64,000 nt of DNA from Pelagibaculum spongiae (GCF_003097315.1 NZ_QDDL01000004.1:310001-374000); one strand, 5' to 3'. Counted from the first letter of the stretch, positions 1-9,690 are shown. Notes: generated by a model from the letters alone, not told the origin. Translations and numbers: made by a program.

Positions 1-121
1 TTGACTCACCCTGGTGTTCTTCGGCCCATCCGGCATCGGTAAAATTTCGTTGGACCGCCAAGATCGAATCTCCATGCCGGTAAAAATCATCTAATTCATC
101 TATTGATTGCAGCCCTGACAA
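1..121 (-). CDS. Possible partial CDS running off the left edge
   Basis: One minus-strand frame stays open from a TTG at 121 to the window edge (about 40 codons). It would overlap the end of the Cys-rich gene upstream by some 20 bases. The visible part is acidic and polar (SIDELDDFYRHG near the start) and looks more protein-like than the other frames. No ATG start and no clear ribosome binding site are visible, so the gene may not exist. No family is recognised. Confidence 0.25.
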   Translation of the reverse strand, partial: MSGLQSIDELDDFYRHGDSILAVQRNFTDAGWAEEHQGES

Positions 122-696
122 AAATAACTATTACAAACCGCTGATCGTAAATCACTGGGCAAGGCACAACCTTTATTGGTGTGGTTGATGCAAGAATTAG
201 TAATTGAAAGCTCAGGGATTTTTTCAAGATACAGATCGAATATTTGCTGCCTGGTAAGCGCGCCATCTTGTTGTTGCATGATGAGGTTACTAATCGTTTG
301 TGCTTTAAGGTGTGCATGATCGGCTGCGCCACTACAACAGCTGCCTTTACATAACGTGCACAGCTCAATAAAGGCATCAGTTAGAAAACCATCAGTTTCA
401 ATAGCTGGATCATCATCGATAACTTCAGTGTTATCAGGCTCCAGCCTGGAGTAATCCAAAATCCCCTGATCAATTATCACTTTCAAATGTTGCTGATAAC
501 GCTCAATACGATCCTCGCCTGGCTCAGTCATTTCACTGTGATGATGTGGAATGGTGACCTGAAAACTGTTTTCCATACCTTTGTCATAAACTAGATGCCT
601 TTTAAAGTGCTCAGAACATTTTGGGTTCTGACACGTTAACTGGCCTTCAGTCTTTTCCAACAATCTTGCGCCATAGATAACACATTGAATAATCAA
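100..696 (-). CDS. Cys-rich hypothetical protein, possible metal-binding
   Basis: This 198-residue protein is not assigned to a named family. The N-terminus has a CxxxxxC pair (TCQNPKCSEHF). The C-terminal half is Cys-rich, with CTLCKGSCCSG near residue 113 and further Cys up to the terminal CQGCNQ. This spacing resembles zinc- or iron-chelating YkgJ-type proteins, but that is only an analogy. The start is a TTG at 696, chosen because an AGGAGGG ribosome binding site lies six bases upstream; no ATG gives the same spacing. It is transcribed away from the purine permease gene and may be followed by a further gene that leaves the window. Confidence 0.7.
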   Translation of the reverse strand: MIIQCVIYGARLLEKTEGQLTCQNPKCSEHFKRHLVYDKGMENSFQVTIPHHHSEMTEPGEDRIERYQQHLKVIIDQGILDYSRLEPDNTEVIDDDPAIETDGFLTDAFIELCTLCKGSCCSGAADHAHLKAQTISNLIMQQQDGALTRQQIFDLYLEKIPELSITNSCINHTNKGCALPSDLRSAVCNSYFCQGCNQ

Positions 697-827
697 TCAA
701 TACCCTCCTGAGAGTACCTGTTCAGTAAGTAAAAGATAATAATTTCATCTAAAAGTCATATTTCAGTTGCTTGTCAGGCTCAGCTGGGTATATTGCCCGC
801 ACCGAATGGTCACCTCCTGTGTAACAA

Positions 828-2117
828 ATGCTTGAAAAACTATTCAAACTTTCAGAACTCGGCAGCAATCCTCGAACTGAGATTATTGCTGGCTTTACCA
901 CTTTCCTCACCATGGCTTATATCATTTTTGTTAACCCGGCAATTCTAGCCGATGCAGGAATGGACCGTGGCGCAGTATTTGTTGCAACCTGTATCGCGGC
1001 CGCCATCGGCTGTTTTATTATGGGCTTGTACGCCAACTACCCCATCGCACAAGCACCGGGAATGGGGCTTAATGCTTTTTTCACCTACACCGTTGTATTG
1101 GATTTGGGTTATAGCTGGGAAGCAGCACTGGGTGCAGTTTTCGTTTCAGGTATTTTGTTCGTCTTGCTGTCTGCATTCAAGATTCGACAATGGATTATCA
1201 ATGCCATTCCATTGCCATTAAGAATGGGTATTTCAGCGGGCATTGGCTTCTTTTTAGCACTGATTGCATTTAAAAATTCTGGCATTGTGGTTGATAATCC
1301 GGCGACCTTAGTTGGACTTGGCGACCTTACTGCGGTTGAACCTATGTTGGCTGCACTTGGCTTCTTCCTTACCATTGCATTGGTGAGTAGAAAGATTCCT
1401 GGCGCGGTGATGATTGCTATTTTACTGGTGACTATTGCCAGTATTTTGCTCGGAAAAACTGAGCTAGTAGTGCCAGTTTCTCTACCACCTAGCTTAGCGC
1501 CAACCTTTCTTGCAATGGACATTTCAGCCGCATTAGAAATTGGCATGCTCAGCGTAGTGTTTGCATTCTTGTTTGTTGATTTGTTCGACACCAGCGGTAC
1601 TTTGGTCGCCGTAGCGCATCGAGCAGGTTTAATGAAGAAAGATGGCAGCATCCCACACCTGAACAAGGCGCTTATGTCGGATTCTCTAGCAACCGTTGCT
1701 GGTGCTGCGCTAGGTACGTCTACCACAACTAGTTATATTGAAAGTACTTCTGGAGTCGCTGCAGGCGGTCGAACCGGAATGACCGCATGCGTTGTTGGTA
1801 TTCTGTTTTTGTTATGCCTGTTTTTATCGCCACTTGCAGGTATGATTCCACCCTATGCGACGGCTGGCGCATTGCTTTACGTTGCGGTGTTAATGACTTC
1901 AGGTCTGGTTGAAATTAACTGGGACGATATTACTGAGTCGGCACCGGTAGTAATCACTGCTTTGGCAATGCCCTTGTCATTTTCGATAGCAGAAGGTATT
2001 GCTCTCGGATTTATTAGCTGGGTCATGATCAAGGCCATGGCTGGACGTTTCAAAGAGCTTAATATCAGCCTTGTAGTGCTTGCCGTTGTTTTTATGGGTA
2101 AGTACGCATTTTTTTAA
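828..2117 (+). CDS. NCS2-family (AzgA-like) purine permease
   Basis: This 429-residue polytopic inner-membrane protein is of the AzgA branch of nucleobase:cation symporters, which import adenine, guanine or hypoxanthine with protons. The family signatures are present: the N-terminal EIIAGFTTFLTMAYI, the GMGLNAFFTYTVV segment near residues 78-90, and the FVDLFDTSGTL motif near residue 250. About twelve hydrophobic stretches are spread along the chain and the length is normal. It lies 19 bases ahead of apt, so uptake and phosphoribosylation of adenine are probably co-transcribed. The ribosome binding site is weak. Exact substrate preference cannot be read from the sequence. Confidence 0.93.
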   Translation: MLEKLFKLSELGSNPRTEIIAGFTTFLTMAYIIFVNPAILADAGMDRGAVFVATCIAAAIGCFIMGLYANYPIAQAPGMGLNAFFTYTVVLDLGYSWEAALGAVFVSGILFVLLSAFKIRQWIINAIPLPLRMGISAGIGFFLALIAFKNSGIVVDNPATLVGLGDLTAVEPMLAALGFFLTIALVSRKIPGAVMIAILLVTIASILLGKTELVVPVSLPPSLAPTFLAMDISAALEIGMLSVVFAFLFVDLFDTSGTLVAVAHRAGLMKKDGSIPHLNKALMSDSLATVAGAALGTSTTTSYIESTSGVAAGGRTGMTACVVGILFLLCLFLSPLAGMIPPYATAGALLYVAVLMTSGLVEINWDDITESAPVVITALAMPLSFSIAEGIALGFISWVMIKAMAGRFKELNISLVVLAVVFMGKYAFF

Positions 2118-2136
2118 ATCGAGGTAATTATACGGC

Positions 2137-2679
2137 ATGAACAGTTGTGCTGACCTGATCAAGGAACAAGTTCGAAATGTTCCTGATTGGCCGGAGCCAG
2201 GCGTGATGTTTCGCGATATCACCACTATCCTGCAACGCCCGGACACTTTCCGTAAAGTAATCAACGCTTTCCTTGAGCGCTATGGCAATCAAGAAATTGA
2301 CGTTGTGGCATGCATCGAAGCTCGCGGATTCATTCTTGGCGCGCCTTTAGCGCATCAGCTGGGCGTATCTATGATTCCTGTTCGCAAAGAAGGCAAATTG
2401 CCTTGGCGTACAGTTTCTCGTAGCTATGATCTGGAATATGGATCGGCTGTAATCGAAGTTCACGAAGACTCCTTCTCTGAAGGTCAACGTGTTCTGGTGG
2501 TCGACGACTTGATTGCAACTGGCGGCACTATGCTGGCAGCGTGTCAATTGGTTGAAGAGCTCGGTGCAACAGTAGTAGAAGCTGCTTCTATTATTGACTT
2601 GCCTGAGCTTGGCGGATCCGCCAAATTGAGAGACAACAACTACGCTGTTTACACTTTGTGTGATTTTAGCGATAGCTAA
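2137..2679 (+). CDS. apt: Adenine phosphoribosyltransferase
   Basis: Apt salvages adenine by transferring ribose-5-phosphate from PRPP to give AMP and pyrophosphate in the cytosol. The 180-residue length is typical. The N-terminal DWPEPGVMFRDIT is an Apt hallmark. The PRPP-binding loop VLVVDDLIATGGT lies near residues 119-131, and CIEARGFILG is the usual upstream motif. The ATG follows a GAGGTAA ribosome binding site. The gene is directly downstream of the purine permease and ends in a strong intrinsic terminator, so the two form a compact adenine-salvage operon. Confidence 0.97.
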   Translation: MNSCADLIKEQVRNVPDWPEPGVMFRDITTILQRPDTFRKVINAFLERYGNQEIDVVACIEARGFILGAPLAHQLGVSMIPVRKEGKLPWRTVSRSYDLEYGSAVIEVHEDSFSEGQRVLVVDDLIATGGTMLAACQLVEELGATVVEAASIIDLPELGGSAKLRDNNYAVYTLCDFSDS

Positions 2680-2699
2680 GTTGATCTTTCAAGATCGCT

Positions 2700-2726
2700 A
2701 AAGGAGCCAATGGGCTCCTTTTTTTT
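2700..2726 (+). terminator. Intrinsic terminator after apt
   Basis: A perfect 9-bp stem (AAAGGAGCC with GGCTCCTTT) closes a four-base loop and runs into eight or more T residues, 20 bases past the apt stop codon. Confidence 0.92.
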
Positions 2727-2759
2727 AACAATTTCATCATCCGACTATTTAAGTGTAAT

Positions 2760-3356
2760 TTAGAAAAGCTGGCGATAACTAAAAACCCCATCACAATCAC
2801 ACCAGCTCGGCTCAGTATAATCCCAAGCTTCATTTGCATAATGCAGCAAGCACGGACTCGTCAATACTTTATAACCCAAATGAACCGCACCTTTAGATTG
2901 GTTTTTTTCAGCACTTGACTCAAAACCAACAGCTGTTGCCTTAACGCAACAGTCTGCCGAGTACCCCATTAAAAGGAGATAATCTCTACCTGGTTGGACT
3001 CCCATGATTTTCAGCATCTGCAAAAGGTTTGGACTCGTTATGCTATCAAATGGATTGACTCCTGATTTATTGCACACCCTGTTAACCAAAGTTAGCTGTT
3101 CAATGTTTACATTCTGCCCAATCACTATCTCATGCGTGTCATTGATAATTTTAGGATTCATAGAAATCATTAGTGTTGGCTGCTGAAGCCTTTTGAGGGT
3201 ATGCAAAATTGATATTTGATTGTTTGTGATCATGTCATCACGATCAGATTCATCAATGATTACACCACATACTTTGGCTTCCTCTCTTAAGACCCCCAAA
3301 ATTTTACTTTGAAGTGTACGTGGTTCTGTCTGAGCACTATTGTTTTGACTGTCCAA
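2760..3356 (-). CDS. Isochorismatase-like (cysteine hydrolase fold) protein, divergent
   Basis: This 198-residue cytosolic protein has weak resemblance to the isochorismatase/nicotinamidase superfamily. The segment LLLMGYSADCCVKATAVGF near residues 127-145 looks like the strand-plus-nucleophile motif (Gx..xxCVxxTA), and VIIDESD near residue 33 sits where the family has its catalytic Asp. The usual Lys region is not clear, so activity is uncertain. The start is a TTG with an AGAGGG ribosome binding site. It begins 16 bases after the upstream lipoprotein gene stops, so the two are probably one operon. I give the family name with reserve. Confidence 0.6.
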   Translation of the reverse strand: MDSQNNSAQTEPRTLQSKILGVLREEAKVCGVIIDESDRDDMITNNQISILHTLKRLQQPTLMISMNPKIINDTHEIVIGQNVNIEQLTLVNRVCNKSGVNPFDSITSPNLLQMLKIMGVQPGRDYLLLMGYSADCCVKATAVGFESSAEKNQSKGAVHLGYKVLTSPCLLHYANEAWDYTEPSWCDCDGVFSYRQLF

Positions 3357-3372
3357 CCCAAACCCTCTTTCT

Positions 3373-4149
3373 TTAAAATTGAATCAACCACTGCTGATCT
3401 ATCACCAAAGGCTGGTAAGCAAAAATTGCATTCAGATGATGCAGCAATGCATGCTTGCCCTGCTCTTGCCACAGCATAGTCATCGAATCTTGTACTTTTT
3501 GATATAAAGCCAACAACTGCTTTAAATCCAGTTCAGTCGCTGACCTGGGGTCATCTTCCAACAGCTGTTGTTGCACTCTAGAACCCAGCAACCCCAGCCA
3601 CATTCGTGAAACGCCATGAATATAAAATTGCCATTGCTGCTGTAAATCTTCCGGCCAAATAGGGTCTGCGCCCACCGCTAATAATGGCAAATCATTTTGT
3701 GGCAATACATCCAAAGATGCTGTTTCAATTACACCTTGCTGCTGTAATTCGTGCCAAATTGGTTGAGTGGCCAGCCAGATTTCTAAAGATTTAGCCTGCT
3801 CAGGCGTCACTAGAATTAACAAACTGAACCGATGACCGCCCTCTCTTAAAGCCCGACGATGAAAACGCCACAATTTTGGTGCTTCTCGTAAATCATCTAG
3901 CTCAGAGTCAATCAACCAAGGCCCTAAAACTTGATGTGCAAGTAATCCATCTAGCGACCAGTCTATTTTTTGACCCTGAGGCCAATGCCAAACCACTGCT
4001 AATTTGTACCATTGCTGGTTGGTTTGCTGATGGGTATTTTCAAATAGATTCAACGCACTTTGGTTCAGCTGAAAAACGGGCTGCTGGGCACATGCGCAAA
4101 GCATTAACAGTAGTGATATGACAAATATTTTTCTTATCAGCTTATTCAT
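3373..4149 (-). CDS. Hypothetical lipoprotein
   Basis: This 258-residue protein has a type II signal sequence. A basic start (MNKLIRK) and a hydrophobic stretch end in LCAC, so the lipidated Cys would be near residue 20. The mature part is rich in Trp, Leu and Gln (for example QQWYKLAVVWHW), without repeats or recognised domain motifs. It is the first gene of a likely two-gene operon with the isochorismatase-like protein. Its function is unknown; an envelope-associated role is inferred only from the lipobox. Confidence 0.72.
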   Translation of the reverse strand: MNKLIRKIFVISLLLMLCACAQQPVFQLNQSALNLFENTHQQTNQQWYKLAVVWHWPQGQKIDWSLDGLLAHQVLGPWLIDSELDDLREAPKLWRFHRRALREGGHRFSLLILVTPEQAKSLEIWLATQPIWHELQQQGVIETASLDVLPQNDLPLLAVGADPIWPEDLQQQWQFYIHGVSRMWLGLLGSRVQQQLLEDDPRSATELDLKQLLALYQKVQDSMTMLWQEQGKHALLHHLNAIFAYQPLVIDQQWLIQF

Positions 4150-4381
4150 TGAACATCCATATTGTTCTTAATGAATAAATTGTAGCCAGCGCCACACGAT
4201 AATATCTTTTATATCAATAGTGTTGATAATTTCTCACATGATTACGTTTGCGACTAAGCTCTACTGATCGATAACACAAGCTGCTAAAAAACAACACTTA
4301 GCCAAAGATGTTAAACGAGACACCAAGGACGACCAATAAGCCAAAGGATGCTGCTCATATTTTTCCTTAGAGGCCTTTAGA

Positions 4382-5473
4382 ATGCTTTATCTTAGTCCAT
4401 TACTTCTTCTTTTTACCTTGCTTTTCTCTTCGCAATCGTCAGCTGTCGCCCAGTTTTTCCCATACTCAGTGGACGATCACCATCGAATTGTTTTACTCGG
4501 TAGCAACAACCAAAAAAGCTGTTTAACAGCCAGTTACAGCAAAGCTAACTGGAGTCGACTATATTTCCAACCCTGCTCTTTCGCTTACAATCCACGCCAA
4601 GAATTTCTATTTGAGCCGCTTGATGATCCTGATCATTTCATGATTCGATCATTGCATACCAACAAGTGCTTCTACTACAACGAAAGAGATCCTTGGGTCA
4701 ACATGTATACTTGTGGTGCTTGGTGGCGCGTTGATGGTCAAAAATTCCAGGTTAAATTTAACTCACCCAGTGGCCTGCTTTTGCTCGCAGCAAATTTCGA
4801 AGGCCCCGCCCCTACAATCACTGCAGATGGAACTCGCAGCAATAAAGCAGGGCTGGCTGCCGTAGCAAATATCAGAGAGAACCCAACAGAAAGCTTGGCG
4901 CAAAGAATTGTTTTTGAACGCTCCCCACAAAGATCTTTGCTGAGAAATCATGAGTTCGATTTAACAAAGAACTACACCATTTCACCACGATTGAATGCTG
5001 CTCTATGCTTAACTGTTCCAAATGCTCAAAGTCAGGTTCCTGCTTCGCAAATTCTCTGCGCAACAGATGCGGCGACAAAGAAACGCTTTACTTTTGAACC
5101 ATTCGCCGGTTACTACCGAATCCGCATCGCCAATAATGATCTGTCTCCTTCAACCTTTTGCCTCGATTATAATATTGAAAGCGACAATCCATCATTGGTT
5201 CAAGCTGCTTGCAGCGACAAAGATAGCCAATTATTTGCGATTGAAAATATTCTTGATTATTCCGATCCGGTGCAGGCTTTTTTTATTGTTCCGGTAATGC
5301 AAACTCAACTCAGAATATTGGTGCCAGATATAATAGCCGAAACCGACTTGTCGATGGATTCTGAAACTTTTCTGGTATTACGTGAGCGTAGCCCCAAAAG
5401 CTCTGCAACTATGTTTAATTACTTAAGGCAGCATTTTCTGATAGAGAGCCCGCAAATGGATATCCCCCAATAG
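4382..5473 (+). CDS. Secreted protein with ricin-B/beta-trefoil-like segments
   Basis: This 363-residue exported protein begins with a clear Sec signal peptide (hydrophobic LLLLFTLLFSS, cleavage likely after SSAVA near residue 23). Two regions show the lectin-like pattern of a Cys-Leu-x-Ala start, aromatic positions and a QPC/QAAC closing: around SCLTASYSK...YFQPCSF (residues about 45-68) and LCLTVPNAQ...CATDA to FCLDYNIES...LVQAACSD (about 207-280). This resembles ricin-B-type beta-trefoil carbohydrate-binding modules, but no catalytic domain is visible. The ATG is preceded by AGAGG at good spacing, and a terminator follows. It appears to be transcribed alone. Confidence 0.7.
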   Translation: MLYLSPLLLLFTLLFSSQSSAVAQFFPYSVDDHHRIVLLGSNNQKSCLTASYSKANWSRLYFQPCSFAYNPRQEFLFEPLDDPDHFMIRSLHTNKCFYYNERDPWVNMYTCGAWWRVDGQKFQVKFNSPSGLLLLAANFEGPAPTITADGTRSNKAGLAAVANIRENPTESLAQRIVFERSPQRSLLRNHEFDLTKNYTISPRLNAALCLTVPNAQSQVPASQILCATDAATKKRFTFEPFAGYYRIRIANNDLSPSTFCLDYNIESDNPSLVQAACSDKDSQLFAIENILDYSDPVQAFFIVPVMQTQLRILVPDIIAETDLSMDSETFLVLRERSPKSSATMFNYLRQHFLIESPQMDIPQ

Positions 5474-5482
5474 GCTCAAATA

Positions 5483-5533
5483 AAAAAGCCTGCACCTCTT
5501 AGTTAATTTTTAACTCGAAGTGCGGGCTTTTTC
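5483..5533. terminator. Bidirectional intrinsic terminator
   Basis: An imperfect long stem starts with AAAAAGCC and ends with GGCTTTTT. It lies between the convergent trefoil-like gene and dinG and has A- and T-tracts on both sides, so it can serve both strands. Confidence 0.8.
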
Positions 5534-5556
5534 ATAATGAAGATCACTTTGGCTAA

Positions 5557-7668
5557 CTAAAGCACCGTTCTTTTAAACGGCGGCAAACTATTTAACAGCT
5601 GCTTTCCATAGGCTTTAGAAGTTAAACGTCGATCGAGCATAGTAATTCGACCGGTGTCTTCTTCACTTCGCAATAATCGGCCGCTGGCCTGAATCAGCTT
5701 AACGCTGGCATCAGGTAGAGCGATGTCAAAAAATGGTTTGCCGCCATTGCTGCTTATCCAATCTGCCAAAGTCGCGCCGACTGGGTCATCAGGCACCGCA
5801 AAGGGAATTTTTGCGATTACGACATGGCTTAAATAGTTGCCTGCTAAATCAATTCCTTCGGCAAAACTGGCCAATCCAAAAATTAAACTGCCTTTGCCTT
5901 GATCAATTCTATCCCGGTGTTTTTTTAGCAGTTCCGCTTTACTGGTATTGCCTTGCACCAATAACAAATCTTTCCAGTCAGCAGGCAACTGCTCTGCCAC
6001 TTGTTCCATTTGCCGCCGGGATGAAAACAACATCAAAGTCGCTTCTTTATCATCCAAAAGCTTTGGTAATATCTGAACAATCTCTTTTGTATGTTCTTCA
6101 GGGCGGCTGGGTTCTGACTGCATTCGCGGCAAAACCAGTTCACCATTCACTGCATAATCAAACGGGCTGGGTACTGCCATGCTCGGTACTTCCCAAGGCA
6201 AACCACTTCGCTTTATCAGTCGATCAAACTTACCTAACGCAGTTAAAGTAGCAGATGTTAAAATCGCGCCAAAGCATTGAGACCAAAGGGTCATTCTTAA
6301 ATTTTCAGCTGCAGAAACCGGACTGATATTTAAACGCAACTCATCGGCATCTTGCTCACTGCGGGCAACCCAACGCGCCATCGGCGGCTTGCCTTCAGGA
6401 TCTTTAGTTAAATATCCCTGCCACAAGCCAATAATTTCCTGATTTCGCATCACCAACATAGACGTTAGCGGCAACCAGTTTTCAGCCTGCTGACGAGGCA
6501 TATCACCATCGTCATCTTCCAGTGAGCTTTCGACAATTTTGTGCCACCGCTCGAAGATTTTATGAATCAATTCATGGCGACGTTTCATATCCAAAGAAAG
6601 CTGCTGCAATTCTTCTGGCACATCTGGAGCAAAGCGAATTTGTTCATTAGGGCTACTATCTTGCCAGCCTAAAGTGCGCAAATAATCGGAAAGGGTTTGG
6701 TAGCCTTCTCGCAGCAAATCAACCTGCCCTGGTAATTGCTGCATTCGCTCTTGCATGGTGATTGGGCTGGCAAGGTCTTTGAACATTTTGCTCAAGCCCT
6801 TTTGCGCTTGATCTAACCAAGTTCGTGTTTGGCGAACACCTAGATTGCCAGCAAAATGTTGCAAGGTTTTATCTGGCAAATGGTGTGCTTCATCTATTAC
6901 ATAAATCGTATCTTCCGGCGCAGGCAAAATCATGCCGCCACCTAAAGACAAATCAGCCAGCAATAAATCCTGGTTGGCGATAATAATATCGGCATCTTCA
7001 GCTTCATTACGCGCCAGAAAAAATGGACACTGCTTAATAAAACCACAACGACGACCCAAGCAACGATGATGGTCGCTGGTAATCGGCCGCCAGTCAGCAT
7101 CTGCTAGCGGTCTTTCTAGCGAATCTTTATCACCATCCCAATCTTTGGCTTCAAAAGTTTCTTGGAGTTCGCGGTAGCGCTGTAATTTATATTCGCTAGG
7201 TTGGTCGCTGGAGTAACCAAAAAAATCAGCCATTGATGACTGATCCATTTGCTGATCCAGTGTTTTATATAAATTAGATGGACATAAATAACGGCCACGA
7301 CCTTTCGCCAGCGCATAGGTAAAAACTGCACTGGTTTTTTCCCGCAACAGCGGCAAATCCTTATTGAGGATTTGCTCCTGTAGCGCAACCGTTGCCGTCG
7401 CAACCAAAAGCTTTTTATTGCGCGCTTTTGCGATTGGCAAGCCCGCCACCAAATACCCTAAGGTCTTTCCGGTACCTGTGCCGGCTTCAATCACGCATAT
7501 GTGATTTTCACCTAGTCGTTTTCCTTTACTATCACAACCAATCCCACCGACGGTTCGAGCAATGGTGGCTACCATTTGCTTTTGGCCTTGGCGTGGTTTG
7601 AATCCGGTGTTTTTGAGCAGTTCCGAGTAAGTGTGCTGGATCTGCTTTTTCAATGTATCTGTCAGCAT
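5557..7668 (-). CDS. dinG: ATP-dependent DNA helicase DinG
   Basis: DinG is a 5'-3' XPD-like superfamily 2 helicase that unwinds D-loops, R-loops and forked DNA. The 703-residue protein has the Walker A motif EAGTGTGKTLGYL near residue 61, the DEAH box VIDEAHHLPDK near residue 257 and the C-terminal ASGRLLRSEEDTGRI motif VI. Four Cys of the [4Fe-4S] domain are present: one in RYLCPSN and three in CLGRRCGFIKQC. Length is normal for the family. It is convergent with the upstream secreted-protein gene and divergent from the small gene at 7749. No SOS box was identified in the short divergent gap. Confidence 0.96.
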   Translation of the reverse strand: MLTDTLKKQIQHTYSELLKNTGFKPRQGQKQMVATIARTVGGIGCDSKGKRLGENHICVIEAGTGTGKTLGYLVAGLPIAKARNKKLLVATATVALQEQILNKDLPLLREKTSAVFTYALAKGRGRYLCPSNLYKTLDQQMDQSSMADFFGYSSDQPSEYKLQRYRELQETFEAKDWDGDKDSLERPLADADWRPITSDHHRCLGRRCGFIKQCPFFLARNEAEDADIIIANQDLLLADLSLGGGMILPAPEDTIYVIDEAHHLPDKTLQHFAGNLGVRQTRTWLDQAQKGLSKMFKDLASPITMQERMQQLPGQVDLLREGYQTLSDYLRTLGWQDSSPNEQIRFAPDVPEELQQLSLDMKRRHELIHKIFERWHKIVESSLEDDDGDMPRQQAENWLPLTSMLVMRNQEIIGLWQGYLTKDPEGKPPMARWVARSEQDADELRLNISPVSAAENLRMTLWSQCFGAILTSATLTALGKFDRLIKRSGLPWEVPSMAVPSPFDYAVNGELVLPRMQSEPSRPEEHTKEIVQILPKLLDDKEATLMLFSSRRQMEQVAEQLPADWKDLLLVQGNTSKAELLKKHRDRIDQGKGSLIFGLASFAEGIDLAGNYLSHVVIAKIPFAVPDDPVGATLADWISSNGGKPFFDIALPDASVKLIQASGRLLRSEEDTGRITMLDRRLTSKAYGKQLLNSLPPFKRTVL

Positions 7669-7748
7669 GGCGGGGATTCTAGTGGAACTTACCGGGATTC
7701 TCTACTAGATCAGAGGGGAGGTGAAGTTATTAAGGTAAAGGAATACTT

Positions 7749-8405
7749 TTGGATATTACAGTTATTAGCGCCAAACAGCGTTTTATAAATGAATTTACAA
7801 TTGCGATCAACCGTATCATTTCAAAGCTCCTAATCGCTAATTTCCAAGAAGGTGTTACCGTTGCTTCAGACTACAACACCTCCCCAAAGACCGAAGCATT
7901 ACACATACAAGCAACATTGGCGCATGCTTGCGCAGCAAGCCATGACACTAAAAAATTAAAACAATCTGATATGAGTTTTTCAGAAGCGACAATGGTGAAA
8001 ACAGGAGAACGCATCTATTTAAGCTCACAACGCAACAAATCTACCCCCATCATTTGTGATACAGCAGCATGCTTGGCTTTGTATCTGGCGCACCAATGCA
8101 TAGCTCGCTATGGGCACGCTGAAATAATAAATGATTCGCGTTCTCGTCATACCTGGTTATTAGTTAACCGAAATCTAACAAGCTCAATAACCATGCCTCA
8201 CACTTGGGGCGGTGAATCTTTTATTGTTGACATTTGGCAGCCTATTGCAAAAAACGGGCTAATTACTAGTACTAGAAAAAAAACTTCAATGGAACTTGCT
8301 GGCGAAGCATTTTTTCTCGCACAATCAAGATCCTGCGTTGATATAGGTTTAGATTTAGATAAAATACTATCGGTTGCAGTATTGTCTATTTTCGAGCCAA
8401 CTTAA
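7749..8405 (+). CDS. Hypothetical protein with possible Cys-His-Asp (papain-like) pattern
   Basis: This 218-residue soluble protein is not assigned to a named family. A Cys (CDTAACLALYL, near residue 113) is followed by an RHTWLLVNR segment and then by a WGGESFIVDIW segment. This is the order expected for the Cys, His and Asp of a papain-like or YopT-like peptidase fold. The partial protein starting at 63545 shows the same order, suggesting a paralogous family. The start is a TTG six bases after AAAGGA. The gene has no visible signal peptide and lies between dinG and xthA without an obvious operon partner. A catalytic role is inference only. Confidence 0.6.
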   Translation: MDITVISAKQRFINEFTIAINRIISKLLIANFQEGVTVASDYNTSPKTEALHIQATLAHACAASHDTKKLKQSDMSFSEATMVKTGERIYLSSQRNKSTPIICDTAACLALYLAHQCIARYGHAEIINDSRSRHTWLLVNRNLTSSITMPHTWGGESFIVDIWQPIAKNGLITSTRKKTSMELAGEAFFLAQSRSCVDIGLDLDKILSVAVLSIFEPT

Positions 8406-8499
8406 CCTCTTCATAAAAACAACTTGAATCTCTCTTTCTGCTACTGCAGCATCGCTTTTAATAAATAATCAATTGAACTGCTTTATAGGTATCCCTTCC

Positions 8500-9315
8500 G
8501 TGAAAATCTTTTCATTCAATATCAATAGCGTTCGCGCCCATATGCACCAGTTGCAAGCGCTAATCGAGACCCACCAGCCAGATGTGATCGGCTTGCAGGA
8601 GACCAAAGTTCAGGATCATGATTTCCCTATCGAGCAGATTGAAGCGATGGGTTATCACAGCGAATTTTGTGGTCAAAAGACCCATTACGGTGTCGCTATT
8701 CTCAGCAAGCAAAAGCCTTTATCTGTCAGAAAAGGTTTTGCCAGTGACACTGAAGAATCACAAAAGCGTTTAATTAGCTGTGATTTTCAAGTAGGTGGCC
8801 AAGTAGTCACTGTAATTAATGGCTACTTCCCTCAGGGCGATAGCATTAAGCACGAAACCAAATTTCCGGCAAAGCGTAAGTTCTATGCCGATTTAATGGT
8901 TCATTTAGAGCAATATCAGCCTGAACAAAATGTCATTGTGATGGGCGATATCAATATCTCACCGACTGATGATGACATCGGAATTGGTGAGCCTAACCGT
9001 AAGCGCTGGCTAAAAACCGGCAAATGTAGTTTTCAACCAGAAGAAAGGGAATGGCTACAGAATTTACTAGATTGGGGATTCGTTGATAGTTTCCGCCAGC
9101 TAGAGCCTGACACCATTAAATACAGCTGGTTTGATTATCGCAGCAAAGGCTTTGATGATGAGCCGAAACGCGGCTTGAGAATTGATGTGATACTGGCAAG
9201 CAATAATCTGGCGCCCTCTGCGACTGAGTCAGGGATTGATTACGATAATCGCGCAATGGAAAAACCGTCAGATCACGCGCCTATTTGGACTAATTTCGAG
9301 TTAAATCAGCCCTAA
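8500..9315 (+). CDS. xthA: Exodeoxyribonuclease III
   Basis: XthA is an AP endonuclease and 3'-5' exonuclease of base-excision repair, in the EEP (exonuclease/endonuclease/phosphatase) fold. The GTG at 8500 is preferred because the protein then begins [13 protein letters not shown], as in E. coli XthA, and gives 271 residues against the usual 268. An AGGT ribosome binding site sits upstream. Catalytic motifs are LQETKVQ (metal-binding Glu, near residue 34), [11 protein letters not shown] (near 149) and SDHAPI (near 260). It seems to be a single gene. Confidence 0.95.
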   Translation: MKIFSFNINSVRAHMHQLQALIETHQPDVIGLQETKVQDHDFPIEQIEAMGYHSEFCGQKTHYGVAILSKQKPLSVRKGFASDTEESQKRLISCDFQVGGQVVTVINGYFPQGDSIKHETKFPAKRKFYADLMVHLEQYQPEQNVIVMGDINISPTDDDIGIGEPNRKRWLKTGKCSFQPEEREWLQNLLDWGFVDSFRQLEPDTIKYSWFDYRSKGFDDEPKRGLRIDVILASNNLAPSATESGIDYDNRAMEKPSDHAPIWTNFELNQP

Positions 9316-9690
9316 CTACTTCCAATCAAAAACAGCTGCTCGATGCTAATTGTTGCATAAGGGCTCACAGAAGATAGTGCCTCTTGAAAGCAACGTCTGA
9401 GTATTGAAATTAACTGCATAGCCAGGTGTGCCTTAAGGCATACCCGGGTTTATATGCTTTATTGCAGTGATTGGTAAAAATATAGCGACTAATACAAAGA
9501 CCCTGACTGTTAAACAATCAGCTATACAATTCTTCCAAGACAACTCCTGCAATTCCCTACAAGACAACCCCAAAAAACATTATTTACAATGAGTTATATG
9601 ACAGTAAAGATATTGGTTTATTAGTATACTAAAGCGGCAAATTCACCTGATGCAGCTACACTGGAAAAACAATGTTGCAGAGTTTACTTT
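9316..9690. other. Intergenic gap before the aceE-like gene, with one hairpin
   Basis: No coding frame is convincing in these 375 bases. A hairpin at 9425-9444 (GGTGTGCC and GGCATACC around a TTAA loop) may end xthA transcription but lacks a proper T-tract. The AT-rich stretch near 9595-9635 includes TATACT at 9625 and could hold the promoter of the downstream gene, though no well-spaced -35 box is evident. Confidence 0.4.

Noticed and set aside
697-827. Purine riboswitch ahead of the purine permease
   Set aside because: The leader is short and none of the conserved loop or junction bases of the purine aptamer were found.
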